Shown: positions 13,543-23,893, counted from the stretch's first letter. The stretch: DNA of 64,000 bases from Neurospora intermedia (GCA_037102815.1 BTPP01000004.1:1302001-1366000), one strand, 5' to 3'. Notes: generated by a model from the sequence alone, not told the origin. A program made the numbers and translations.

Positions 13543-16500
13543 TCAATCATCGGCCGTCGTCTGACTCCAACCGTCGCTGGACTGGATCTCAATGGGGTCC
13601 AGGGCGGCGGCTGGGTTGGCGATGAGCGCTGGGGCGACGGGCGCGATGGGCGCTGGGGCGACGGGCGCGATGGGCGCAGGGGCGATGGGTACGATGGGCG
13701 CTGGGGCGGCGGCCGGCTCGGCGACGGGCGGTGCAGGATCGACGATGCGCTTCTCGAAGCCTGTCCAAGGTCCGGATCTTATGTAGGCATAACGATGCCC
13801 GGCCCGTGTTTCCATCATGCATGAGTGTCTAGGGCCATTGGGTGAACCGATGGTCTCAGTGGCGTTGTCAAATTCCAACTCCTCCCACGCGATCTGGGCT
13901 GCGCGCGGCGTCTCAAACACTGCATCGGTTGTCATGCCGGATCTGAATCCCCGAGTGATGGCTGCAGTGACATTGTTCTGGTAGTTGGCCGCGTCTGCGG
14001 CCGAGTCCTCGGGTAGATTTTTAATGATCTTGAATGTCTCCTTGGAACGGTGCATCACATCTTTCATTCCGTCTACAACTTGTACGTGCTCCCTGGCCAT
14101 AAGGTCATGTCTGCGTTGGAGGCTATTGTGCTCGTTGCGTAGGTCAAGGTATTCGTTATTTAGTTTGTGGTAGTCGCTGCGTTGTCTTTCCAATTCCTTA
14201 CGCTGCTTCTCTTGTTCTGCGCGTAGATCGCGGCAAGCTTGTCGGAGTTCGTCCAGCTCGGCCTGAAGCGCATCGCGGGATTTACGTCTTTTGGCCAGGG
14301 TGTCGTCGATCGCATCGGGTGCACGCTTGGTTGATGCTGGTTCAGCGCCATCGTCGTTGGCGGCGATCGGTCGAATGGCCTCATTTGTGGTCTGTTCAAT
14401 GGAGTTGAGGGTTCTAGGGACCCTGGGTTCTCTGATGTTCAGCGCAGTGGCGGTTGACGGTTGTGTGACATTCGGGGCGGGGGCGACTGGCTCGGGTTGA
14501 TTGGTAACGTTCGCGTTCGCCGGCTCGGCCGGGCTCTCGGGGTGGGCGAGTTGCCAGTTGTGACGTGCTTTAACGACAGCCGCGTACTGTGTGTCGATCA
14601 ATCCTGCATCCCTCAAGTAAACGGCCATAATGCCGTATGCTTTCAGCTTCAGTTGCTCGCGGGCGATGGTTTGCATGTCTGCCGGTTTGTTTGCGTTGAA
14701 CGTGTGGACGGCCTTGTCGATGATGAAGTCGAGCATTTCCCTCATCTTGCGTCGTACCGGCGGTGCCATGTCGGTATCCCAGTATGCCAGGATTGCAGAC
14801 TCGTTGCCGTCGTAAGTACGGTACTGGTTGGCCTTGATCATTGATGCGAGGTTGGCCGCTTCCAAGTTGCCGAGCCACTCCGTCATATTGTAGTTCAAGG
14901 TCAGCATTGTAAAGTAGGCCGCTTTGACTACAATGTGGTTCAGCGGCTTGATGCCGTTTTCGACGATAGCGTCGTCGATTCCCTTCCGCAAGTTGGCGCC
15001 TTTGGTGGTCGCGATGGTCTTGAGTGCGTCACGACTGCGGCTATAGTAGTTATTATCGGACATGCGTTTACAGATGCCGTAATCTGTAAGTATGTCCATG
15101 ACCATGGCCGTCTCCTCCTCAGGCAGGTGATTGCGGATGACCTGCTCGACCTTGGGCGGTAGGTCGTTGTCAGCTCGTTCAGCCTGGGGTTTGCCGGTAC
15201 GCTTCTTCGACGGTGGTTGGATCCACTGTGGTCCCGCCTGCCTTTGTGCGTTGATCAAGTGTGTGATCATGGCTCTGTATTGTTCGTCGTTGGTGTCCAT
15301 TTTCAGCGACTGTATTCGATGGATGGCGTGTTGCGTTTGTACTGATGGTAAGGTGAGGGGGTGTTGGTTTTCCTGTGAGTTGATCCGACGTGCGTTTTGC
15401 GATGGTGTGAGTGTCGGTAGTGGCGGTAAGGTGAGGGGGTGTCGAGGTCCTTGTGAGTTGATCTGAGGTTTGTTTGGCGATGGTGTGGGAGTTGGTAGTA
15501 GCGATGATGGTTGTTTGGGGAGCGACGGTGTAAGAGATGATGGTTGTGGCGATGGTTGAGTTGGGGATAAGAAGGCTTTTATGTTCGAGATGTGCTTTTT
15601 GATGGATTTCGTTATCGATGGGGTTTTGGTTGGTGTAATGAGCAGTGCTGTATCCGAGGTTGCTAGTGTTTCGTTTTGTTTGCGTTTTGTTGGGATGGCG
15701 ACGATAATGTTTGACTTGGGAATGTGGTCGACTTCGATGATTCCATCTGACACCGTTTTGTTTGCGCGGGCAAGCAATCCGGGATCGATGGGGTGATGCT
15801 TTTCGTAGTCCCGCACGAGGTCCTGAGCGTTTTCCATCAGGCCATTGATGTATGGTCCTCCTCGAGGATGCCATTCATTATATTCGGTGCCGTAGCCCTT
15901 GTACTTGACCCAGTACTCGATCAACGGCTTGCTTCCATGCCATGACACCTTTCGATCCATTATCTTTTCAATTTCGTATGACTGCCAATCGTCGGTGTCG
16001 CCCTCAACCACAATGCGATCGCCTGGCTGTTCTTCGCGATGAAATGGGTCTTGACCGTTGGGGTACTCCCTCAGATGACTCACTGAAACAACCGGATGAA
16101 TTTTCCATGCAGGCGGCAGCTCGAGCTCGTAGGCCAGATCATCGACTTTGCGCTTGATTCTGAATGGGCCGGCTCGTTGATCGGCATATTTGCGTGACTT
16201 GGTGCCTGGTTGAGTGTAGCCTCTGTGCAGTTGTAACATCACCTTGTCCCCTTGGGTGAACTGCAGCGGCCGATGACCCTTATCAAACATCAACTTGTAT
16301 TTTGTTGCGGCCCAGTCGATGGCTTCGGCTGCTTCGCGATGATATAGGCGCCTAACGGCATCAAGATCGTCGTTTTGGTAGTCTGTCGGCTTGAGGAGAT
16401 CAAGTGCTGTATTGGGTTTGAATCCCATCACGATTTCGTTGGGCGTGCGGCCCAATGGTGTTGAGAGGCTGTTATTGAGGTTGTGCTGTAAGGCAGGGAG

Positions 16501-19500
16501 GATGTCTGGCCAGGGGATGTTGGGATTCTCTGCGATGTGATAGCGGATGGCGATCTCGACTTCCTGATTGCGGCGTTCGACTTGGCCATTGGACTTCGAG
16601 TTCCATGCGGTCGTATAGAAGATCATTGCGTTGAGCTTCCGGAAAACCTCCTTCCATACCGCCGACAGGAATTTTGAGTCTCGGTCGGTGATTGACACTC
16701 GGAATAGACCCCAGTCACATAGCAACAGCATGGAGATGAGCCGTTCTGCCCATTGTTTTGCGGTGTAGTTTGTCCGACCAGGAATTAAGATTGTCTTTTT
16801 ACTGAAGCTGCAGACGATGACCATCAAGGCATCGTAATGCTCTCCTCCCCATACAGTTGATCGGCTGACCTGGTTGGGAAGACCGGTGACAAAGTCCATG
16901 TGGACTGTATGAAAGGGTATCGGTTGGGGCTTAATCGGTTTCATCCACCCCGGGGTAGCCTTGCGATCGGTCCTGGATTTCAAGCACTGAGGGCAGTAAT
17001 CCACGTATCGTCTCAGGGCCTTTGTCATGCGTGGAAAGCACAGTCCTTCCAGCTCCTGCATCATCCTCGCCGGGCCAAAATGGTGGCGTTTGTCGTGTGC
17101 GAGCGCGAGCACGTCTTGCAAGGCGTTGCTGGGCACGCATAACCTAGATTTGCCGACGCGAGGAAAATAGTATAGAAGACCATCTTTTATTCGGAAGGGG
17201 AAACGTTTATCGGCATTGAGGCCGAGTTTTGTACTGCGTTCGTTGTGCTCCTTCAGCTTACGCATAACGGTAGCGTAATGCTTGTCCCTTACATAGCCGT
17301 CGATGAACTTGGCTTTCGTGTCATCATCCATATGCACATGGATTGCGTATGCGGAGTCTTTCCAAATGTCGTCGAGCTCACTGGTTTCAGGATGTGGCTC
17401 GGCTTCGGCGCCGGGCAGTCTGGAAAGGGCGTCCGGCACAATGTTGACTTTCCCGGGTATATGCCTAACGTCGAGGTTAAACTGGGATAGGTACATCGAC
17501 GCGACGATGAGCCTTGAGTTCAACTTTGTAAGGTCGGTGGTGTCCAAGTTGGTCTGTTTGACGATGCCGATCAATGCTCGATGGTCTGTCAGTATGACGA
17601 TGGGCTTAGTGCAAGATTGTACCAGTTGGCGCAGTAATCGGCACGCCCAAACCAGGCAAGCTGTTTCCAGCTCTGTTGGCCAATAGTTCTTTTCTGCGGC
17701 GGACAACCTTTTGCTGTGAAAAAGGATGGGTTGGATCTTGTGGATGGGGATCGATTTGCTGTCCCATCGGTCACCGTCGATATGAAAGACCATAATGCCA
17801 AAGCCCCACCTTTTGGAGGCGTCGATCTTGAAAAAGGTGGTTCGGCTAGGGTGGTGGTGGAAGACTACGGTCTCCTTTGTCAATTGATCTTGCAGAATGG
17901 CGAATGCTTCTTTTTCGAGATCCGTCGGCGTGAAGCTCAGCGTGCTGGTGAATGTCTTTCTCACGGCTGGGGATTTTTTCTCTGGCATTTTGCCCTCTTT
18001 TTTGCTGGACTCGATGAGCTTGGCCTTCCTCTCCTCCAGCGGACCGATTTTTTGGGCGAACCATGGGATGAACCTTTTCAGGAAATTTGCCAATCCGATG
18101 TAGTATTCCAATGACGCCAAATCGGTTGGCTGCTGGATATTTCGAATGGCTGCGATACGGTCCGTAGTGGTGGCCATGCCCAGTCCGTCTACGCGATGGC
18201 CCAGTAGTCGAACGGATGGGTAAGCGACGAAGGATTTTTTCGGTGCAATGTTGAGGTTGATTTCTTTGAAGAGCTTGAGGATGATTTCCAGATGCTTGAG
18301 GTGATCCTCGGCCGTGTCGCTGAACACAACGATATCGTCGATGTAACCCGCTGCGAATGCGCGGTGTGGGTAAAGCTTACGGTCGATGAACCGTTGCGCG
18401 TGGGCCGGCGAGTTCTTATAGCCCATCAACGCGACATTCGATCGCTCCAATCCTCTCGGGCTAATCAAGATCATTCTGTCTCGATGGGGTGGATAAACGC
18501 CGATTTGGTGGAAGAACGCTGAGCCGTCGAAGCAGCTGGCAAAGTTCTTGCCCCTCATCCTGGCGATGATTGAGTCCTGGGTCGGTAGAGGGTACGAATC
18601 ACCAATGGTGACGCGGTTCAACGGCCGCAGGTCGATCACAACGCGACCCTTTCGAACTCCGTCGACGGTGCGCCATACGACGAAACATGGGCACCCAAAT
18701 GGTGTTGCTCGGTGCATCCATTCAAGCTTGCCGTCCTGGTGCATCTTGTCCAGCGTTTCATCGAGGAGTTGACGGTCTTGAATTCCCAATTGGTATGGCC
18801 TGGATGACACTTTCTGCTTGTGCCAATTTTCGACGAGGTCGACACGAAGCATATCTTCGTCGTTCATTTTGACGATGCCCCGCCCATTGTACACGTCATA
18901 TTTGTCCAACAAGGTCTTGACGCGTTGCGCGTACGTGGGGTCGCGATTGCAGATTTTGACGCCGTGAATGGACTCGATTTCTGGGATATTTTCGTCTTTG
19001 CTTATGCCAAGGGATGGGCTTCGTTTCGAAGATTCGCGGAGGAGTTTCAACGCATCTTCCTCGGTCAGTTCGTGGTTGGGGACGTCATGGTTCACATCGT
19101 TCTCGTCGCGCGCGGTAGCTGTGTCGGGGGTGAGCGTGATATTTTCGAGTTCTGCTGTGAATGCGAATTCCTCTCCAGGCTGGACATTGGCTGCGGCCAA
19201 CAGGGTTTGGGCTTGCGTGTACGAAATGGCTCGGTAGCCATCGCTATCGAGGTCTTTGACTGTCCCCATACGCTGGGAACGATGAATACGCATTGGTTTA
19301 TCGGTAGTATTAACGACGTTCACAAGTTTGGGGGTCTTGGTATCGAGAAGATGATTCCGGGTATGGGGGTGTCTGGCCTCGAAGATGTATTCTTTAGGCA
19401 CGCCTGCTGGCGATTTGTCGGCCACGTACGCAAATTCGACGGGTATAAGACGCTCAGAGTGCGGTGGGATGACCATGTTGCATGTCGCTGATACTTTTCG

Positions 19501-22500
19501 ACGGATCGGTTTAGCGGTGCAATTGGTTGCCACGACCATATCACCGCACGTTGGGATACGCATGGTGTTCGACGATGAATCAATAATGACTTGGTTCGGT
19601 TGGGTCCATTGCGTTCCCAGCAACAGCTTCGCTGCCAACCCTTTGGTCACCCATGCGGTCAATGTGAAGGCTTGTTTCGCTGGGCGATTGTTGATGGTGC
19701 CTTCAATGAAAAGGTTGAATGTCGCTCGTCTGGTCAGGACAACGCGACCACCGACGACATCGAAAGATTTCGTCTCGGAGTCATCAAACTTGACATCCGG
19801 GCTTCCGTTGATCCATTGCTCGTCGACCAGAATACTCGAACACCCGGTGTCCACGCATATGGAGTATTCGTCACCCTCTGGTTGCAAGCGAACCTTCATC
19901 TGAAGGTAGCCATAGCGCACAGGGTTGCTCGATGGCTTCGAAGGGCCCTGGTCGACTTGTTCCGCTGCTCTGAAGGCTTTCGCCACATCGTCAACTTCGA
20001 CGCCGTTCATCGCGAAACCCACCGAGCCATGGATTTCGTCGGCTCGCGGGGGCGATTGACTCGATTGACGAGGCTCGGGTTGATCGGTTTCGGGTCCTGA
20101 ACCTGGTGGCTTTGGGTTGGTACATGAGTTGGTATAAACGTGGGTGAACATTTCACTGCGTGTGGCGAAGACTTCGTCACACTTTCTACACGTTCGACGG
20201 CTCATGTCATGCGATGACAGGTAAGCAGAACCAGGATTGATATTGGATCTAGAGCTGGTGGCAGTAGGGATGCTCATCAATGCGTTGTCCGATGAGGGTT
20301 CAACGGCCAGAAATACCTCCTCCTCCCCTGAACTATAACTCTGATCAACCTCCTCGAAACCTTGCCCCTTGAGACGTTCTCCCTCGGAATCGGGCTCGTC
20401 TATTCCCACACAGGTCTGACGTTCATCCTCGACAGCGTAGACACCGTCACGGGGTGGCCCGAATTTAACGTATCGTCGATAAATACGTTGGTACGGGCGA
20501 TTTTGCCGACGCCAGCCTCGTCCGGATGAACCGCCACGCCATCCAGATGAATTGCCACGCCAGCCGGATGATGGGCCGTCGTATCTGCGAGATGAACCTT
20601 CATTTCCCGATGAACCACGATATCCATATGAACCTCCTCGATACGACGATGAGGTACCTCTGTATCCGCCAAACGATGATCCGCGATATGGTGATGCGCC
20701 ACGATACCCGTTGAAGGAGTTGCCGCGACCAGAGGACGAACCTCGGTATGGACGATTGAAGGATGAAGTGCGATATCCGCGTTGGCCGTCGTCTCTTCCC
20801 CACAAGGCGGCGTCTATGTCTTCGATGTTTTCCTCGTTCTCGATGAAATTGGCGGCTTCAATAGCTTTGACGTCAGGAAGCTTGCCGTCGAGCTCCGCTC
20901 GCAGCATCCGCTTATTAAAGCTACTGCTATGACCGCCCAGGTCATCGATGATCTTGAGTCGATGGGTTTCAGCTCGGCGATCCAAGTGGGTCAGCCATTC
21001 ATCGAGGGTCATGTCATCGGCCGGCTCCACGACTGAGTCCTTCAAGCCGGGGTACAGGCAGTTATAGATACGTGCCATGTAAGTGCCTTTGTCCTTTTCA
21101 CCGAGCTCTTTGGAGTATCGAATGACCTCCATAGCTACATCGCGGGGGGGTTTACCGGTACGACAGTCTTCGTACGAGTATTCCAACGCGTCGAGTTTTG
21201 CCAATGCTTGGGCGCGGGGCATCTTCCAGCGCGTCAGAATCGCGACGTACCAACTTTCAAGACTCAGCTTCATCGCTGCGCGGGTCTTCGCGTCGAGCTG
21301 GTTCATGTACCACGCCTTCGCTCCGCCCATGAACAGTTGGTGGAGGTTCTTTCGAAGGGTGTCTGCCCTGAGATCATCGCCGACGGCATTGTCTCTGACG
21401 GCTTCAATGAAGAGGTGTGGAGACGTGATGTAGGTTTTGTCTTTCAGTTGGAAGTAATCGCCTCCTGTGTTGCCATCTTTTTCTTTCGCATCTGGCCAGA
21501 AATACCCAATCATCGAGATTTTCCAGCCGCCAAGGGTGGTGGACTGGATGGAAGCGGCGAAGCGATCGGCCATGGCATCGAGTTTGTCGTCGTTGACCTT
21601 GGCTGCGGCTTTGACTATGCGTGTAATATAACGCATTTCTTCATCGGCGGTCATATCAGATGAACCGGTTGGACCAGCGTCATCATCATTGTCCGTGCTT
21701 TGGCTGCGGTCATTGCCTCCGGCAGTGGCATCGCCGCCGGTGTCTGCGTGCGCGGAACTCATGTTGCTGGATTTTTGCTTAGTTAGCTGACGCCGGTGTT
21801 GGATGGCTGCCTGGAGTCCGCGGGGCATGCGAGCTAGACTTTGTGATACCTTCCGTTGCTGCTGTCCAGAAGATTGGGAACTAGAGGGCAGCTCAACTAT
21901 GCGTTGATCCCGGGGGGGCAGTCCGGTGATGTCGGGGGAGAAGGTGGCTTGGGCTGGGACGGAAGAAGGTTGTGCCGATGAATGGGGTTTCGGTGAGGGT
22001 GCAACTGTGATGCCGGGAGGACCTCGCAGCTTGTGCTGGAGGGTATGAGGACGAGGGAGATTGAAATTTGGGAGCGGGGTTTCGATGGGTTTAAGGGCGT
22101 CGAACGATCTTCCAGCTTTGGCCGGCGCTTTCTCTTTCTGGATGTTTGACTGCCTTGCAGGCGTCATCGACTGGGTGTGTTGCCGTTCATTCTGTTGCGT
22201 TGGGGAAGGAGCTTGTGGGTTTTGTTGTTTAGGTGCTTTTCTCGGTGGCTCTGGAGATACCGTACGGCTTGACGACGCTCGCTTATTGTCGGTTGGAGGT
22301 GGTTGACGAGTGGTTGTTGATAAACCTGGGTTGGTCACGTCAATGATTGGCGTTTCGCTTGGGTTGTTCCTTCCGATGTTCGTCATCCTTGCGGTGGATG
22401 ATTGCCGTTGTGCCTGTTCAACTGGCTTGACTTCCATTGTGCTGTCTGATTTGCTGAAGGAAGTCGAGCTCGAGTCAGAAGAGATTACGATTGCCGCTCT

Positions 22501-23838
22501 GCTTTGGATCTGCCACGACGATGACTGCGATGCGGATTGCTCTGGCACAGCCAGTGGGGACGTCCATCGGAATCCGACGTTCGCCAGGTGCTGGGCTGTC
22601 CGATCAATGAGGTTCGCTGTGGCCTGACAGGGTGCATCGGGCATCGACACGTCGGACTCGGCCGATGCAGAAGGTTCGCGTTGATGAGGATACTGTGCCT
22701 GATTCATTCCATAACGGTTGAACGGTACTGGTGGTTCGGTCATCGTCACGTCGCTTTCGGTTTCGTGCCTTGCGTCTATCATTTCGGTATCGGTGTCTTC
22801 GGTGTTCCCATCGCCTGGGAACACATCTTCGATCTGTTCGTCGTCGTCATCTCCTTCGACATAATGGCCATGATGGACGTCAGAGTATGGCTCGATGTCC
22901 GGCGAGGAGAATGGTTCATCTGTCGAATCAAGAAAACTTCGATTGTCGAATTTGAACGATATCAATTGGGCGGGTGTTTCGACAATGTTGGTCGTTCGGC
23001 CGTCTTTCTCCCTGCTATCCACGGGCGGTTCATGAGAGGGTTGAACGTTGGCTTGCGGGTTTGGGGGAGGTGATTCTGCCGGCGTAGTGGACTTCGGCAG
23101 TTTGTTGTTGGTGTCATTGGTGTCCTCAGTCACGGGTTCTTCAGGGACATTTATGTTTTGTTGTTGAGCAATGGGCGCTTCTACGTCGGGGTCTAACGTT
23201 TGGTCGCTTTGTGTATCGTTCTGAGTGACAGTTGGTTCATTGCTGGCTTCTTGGCTGGGGGGCTGCTCGTCGCGAGAGCGTTGATCTTCATCTTGTTCTA
23301 TTATGGTGGGGAGAGGTGTAAGTTGATGGTCGATCACTGGTTGAACTTGTTGTTGTTGATCGGCCGGCTCATCGTCTCGTTCGATTGATGGTAAGGTTGG
23401 TTGAGGTGGCGGTGCCACTTTGAGCGCTGCATCGAAGAGTTGCTTAGGGATATGATAGTCGAGAATCCAATTTTCTGGGTAGGGAGCTAGAGGGACTCGT
23501 CGCGATCGACGCGTTGACCGCGTTGTCGATGATGATGCAATCGACGTGTTCTCGTCGGGTTGAGGCAGAGTCGCGATGAGTCGGTTGAATGCTTCGCGTT
23601 TTGATTGGTTTAGCCGTCCAATCCATCGGAAACGCGGGTTCAGATAGATGAAATCTGATACGTAGCGTAGATCTCTGATGGTTGCCGGGTCGGCTAAATC
23701 CATTTTAGGCATAGCGTCGATGGATGATGATGAATGATTGGTTGGTTGATGACGGTTCGGGAGCCGACATGCAGCTTGCGTAAGCGAGGTGCAGCGGTCG
23801 GGCGAAGTGCCAGCAAAGAGATGATTTCCAAAAAGCAA
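13543..23838 (-). CDS. Gag-Pol polyprotein of chromovirus, 3431 residues, single frame
   Basis: Approximate domain order: 1-730, disordered, rich in Ser/Pro/Gln/acidic residues; 733-970, helical Gag capsid-like region; 1016-1122, Arg-Gly-Ser-Tyr-rich RGG-like segment; 1213-1236, C2HC finger (CRKCDEVF...H...C); 1315-1420, aspartic protease with DTG; 1650-1880, reverse transcriptase with YIDD; 2000-2130, RNase H with TDHRA; 2240-2560, integrase with an HHCC finger (HH...CPQC) and the DDE core (HMDFVTG, TDRDSKF, NGQVERRNQE); 2615-2680, chromodomain (YWVKYKGYG..YNEWHP). About 750 residues follow: a Pro/Ser/Thr linker with a short internal repeat, a folded-looking helical region, a coiled coil (about 3183-3249) and a Pro-Ala-Ile repeat tail. 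Single-frame chromoviruses such as Tf1 are about 1300 residues, so both ends are greatly enlarged. Gag and Pol are in one frame without a shift. It looks whole. Confidence 0.93.
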   Translation of the reverse strand: MLFGNHLFAGTSPDRCTSLTQAACRLPNRHQPTNHSSSSIDAMPKMDLADPATIRDLRYVSDFIYLNPRFRWIGRLNQSKREAFNRLIATLPQPDENTSIASSSTTRSTRRSRRVPLAPYPENWILDYHIPKQLFDAALKVAPPPQPTLPSIERDDEPADQQQQVQPVIDHQLTPLPTIIEQDEDQRSRDEQPPSQEASNEPTVTQNDTQSDQTLDPDVEAPIAQQQNINVPEEPVTEDTNDTNNKLPKSTTPAESPPPNPQANVQPSHEPPVDSREKDGRTTNIVETPAQLISFKFDNRSFLDSTDEPFSSPDIEPYSDVHHGHYVEGDDDDEQIEDVFPGDGNTEDTDTEMIDARHETESDVTMTEPPVPFNRYGMNQAQYPHQREPSASAESDVSMPDAPCQATANLIDRTAQHLANVGFRWTSPLAVPEQSASQSSSWQIQSRAAIVISSDSSSTSFSKSDSTMEVKPVEQAQRQSSTARMTNIGRNNPSETPIIDVTNPGLSTTTRQPPPTDNKRASSSRTVSPEPPRKAPKQQNPQAPSPTQQNERQHTQSMTPARQSNIQKEKAPAKAGRSFDALKPIETPLPNFNLPRPHTLQHKLRGPPGITVAPSPKPHSSAQPSSVPAQATFSPDITGLPPRDQRIVELPSSSQSSGQQQRKVSQSLARMPRGLQAAIQHRRQLTKQKSSNMSSAHADTGGDATAGGNDRSQSTDNDDDAGPTGSSDMTADEEMRYITRIVKAAAKVNDDKLDAMADRFAASIQSTTLGGWKISMIGYFWPDAKEKDGNTGGDYFQLKDKTYITSPHLFIEAVRDNAVGDDLRADTLRKNLHQLFMGGAKAWYMNQLDAKTRAAMKLSLESWYVAILTRWKMPRAQALAKLDALEYSYEDCRTGKPPRDVAMEVIRYSKELGEKDKGTYMARIYNCLYPGLKDSVVEPADDMTLDEWLTHLDRRAETHRLKIIDDLGGHSSSFNKRMLRAELDGKLPDVKAIEAANFIENEENIEDIDAALWGRDDGQRGYRTSSFNRPYRGSSSGRGNSFNGYRGASPYRGSSFGGYRGTSSSYRGGSYGYRGSSGNEGSSRRYDGPSSGWRGNSSGWRGGSSGRGWRRQNRPYQRIYRRYVKFGPPRDGVYAVEDERQTCVGIDEPDSEGERLKGQGFEEVDQSYSSGEEEVFLAVEPSSDNALMSIPTATSSRSNINPGSAYLSSHDMSRRTCRKCDEVFATRSEMFTHVYTNSCTNPKPPGSGPETDQPEPRQSSQSPPRADEIHGSVGFAMNGVEVDDVAKAFRAAEQVDQGPSKPSSNPVRYGYLQMKVRLQPEGDEYSICVDTGCSSILVDEQWINGSPDVKFDDSETKSFDVVGGRVVLTRRATFNLFIEGTINNRPAKQAFTLTAWVTKGLAAKLLLGTQWTQPNQVIIDSSSNTMRIPTCGDMVVATNCTAKPIRRKVSATCNMVIPPHSERLIPVEFAYVADKSPAGVPKEYIFEARHPHTRNHLLDTKTPKLVNVVNTTDKPMRIHRSQRMGTVKDLDSDGYRAISYTQAQTLLAAANVQPGEEFAFTAELENITLTPDTATARDENDVNHDVPNHELTEEDALKLLRESSKRSPSLGISKDENIPEIESIHGVKICNRDPTYAQRVKTLLDKYDVYNGRGIVKMNDEDMLRVDLVENWHKQKVSSRPYQLGIQDRQLLDETLDKMHQDGKLEWMHRATPFGCPCFVVWRTVDGVRKGRVVIDLRPLNRVTIGDSYPLPTQDSIIARMRGKNFASCFDGSAFFHQIGVYPPHRDRMILISPRGLERSNVALMGYKNSPAHAQRFIDRKLYPHRAFAAGYIDDIVVFSDTAEDHLKHLEIILKLFKEINLNIAPKKSFVAYPSVRLLGHRVDGLGMATTTDRIAAIRNIQQPTDLASLEYYIGLANFLKRFIPWFAQKIGPLEERKAKLIESSKKEGKMPEKKSPAVRKTFTSTLSFTPTDLEKEAFAILQDQLTKETVVFHHHPSRTTFFKIDASKRWGFGIMVFHIDGDRWDSKSIPIHKIQPILFHSKRLSAAEKNYWPTELETACLVWACRLLRQLVQSCTKPIVILTDHRALIGIVKQTNLDTTDLTKLNSRLIVASMYLSQFNLDVRHIPGKVNIVPDALSRLPGAEAEPHPETSELDDIWKDSAYAIHVHMDDDTKAKFIDGYVRDKHYATVMRKLKEHNERSTKLGLNADKRFPFRIKDGLLYYFPRVGKSRLCVPSNALQDVLALAHDKRHHFGPARMMQELEGLCFPRMTKALRRYVDYCPQCLKSRTDRKATPGWMKPIKPQPIPFHTVHMDFVTGLPNQVSRSTVWGGEHYDALMVIVCSFSKKTILIPGRTNYTAKQWAERLISMLLLCDWGLFRVSITDRDSKFLSAVWKEVFRKLNAMIFYTTAWNSKSNGQVERRNQEVEIAIRYHIAENPNIPWPDILPALQHNLNNSLSTPLGRTPNEIVMGFKPNTALDLLKPTDYQNDDLDAVRRLYHREAAEAIDWAATKYKLMFDKGHRPLQFTQGDKVMLQLHRGYTQPGTKSRKYADQRAGPFRIKRKVDDLAYELELPPAWKIHPVVSVSHLREYPNGQDPFHREEQPGDRIVVEGDTDDWQSYEIEKIMDRKVSWHGSKPLIEYWVKYKGYGTEYNEWHPRGGPYINGLMENAQDLVRDYEKHHPIDPGLLARANKTVSDGIIEVDHIPKSNIIVAIPTKRKQNETLATSDTALLITPTKTPSITKSIKKHISNIKAFLSPTQPSPQPSSLTPSLPKQPSSLLPTPTPSPNKPQINSQGPRHPLTLPPLPTLTPSQNARRINSQENQHPLTLPSVQTQHAIHRIQSLKMDTNDEQYRAMITHLINAQRQAGPQWIQPPSKKRTGKPQAERADNDLPPKVEQVIRNHLPEEETAMVMDILTDYGICKRMSDNNYYSRSRDALKTIATTKGANLRKGIDDAIVENGIKPLNHIVVKAAYFTMLTLNYNMTEWLGNLEAANLASMIKANQYRTYDGNESAILAYWDTDMAPPVRRKMREMLDFIIDKAVHTFNANKPADMQTIAREQLKLKAYGIMAVYLRDAGLIDTQYAAVVKARHNWQLAHPESPAEPANANVTNQPEPVAPAPNVTQPSTATALNIREPRVPRTLNSIEQTTNEAIRPIAANDDGAEPASTKRAPDAIDDTLAKRRKSRDALQAELDELRQACRDLRAEQEKQRKELERQRSDYHKLNNEYLDLRNEHNSLQRRHDLMAREHVQVVDGMKDVMHRSKETFKIIKNLPEDSAADAANYQNNVTAAITRGFRSGMTTDAVFETPRAAQIAWEELEFDNATETIGSPNGPRHSCMMETRAGHRYAYIRSGPWTGFEKRIVDPAPPVAEPAAAPAPIVPIAPAPIAPVAPAPIAPVAPALIANPAAALDPIEIQSSDGWSQTTADD

Positions 23839-23860
23839 TGGAATGGTATGGTATGGGATG

Positions 23861-23892
23861 AACAGTTCACATCAACTGTTTATTGGGCACCA
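23861..23892 (-). promoter_or_regulatory. Candidate primer-binding site and adjacent hairpin
   Basis: On the minus strand, one base after the 5' LTR, the sequence reads TGGTGCCCAATAAACAG. TGG plus the following bases could pair with a tRNA ending GGGCACCA. Just downstream, AACAGTT and AACTGTT (23874-23880 and 23861-23867) form a 7-base stem with a 6-base loop. The primer tRNA cannot be named from this window. Confidence 0.5.
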
Positions 23893-23893
23893 T

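Noticed and set aside
13501-23400. Dozens of plus-strand frames of 60-220 codons opposite the gag-pol gene
   Set aside because: They are shadows of a long GC-balanced coding frame on the other strand and lack domains.
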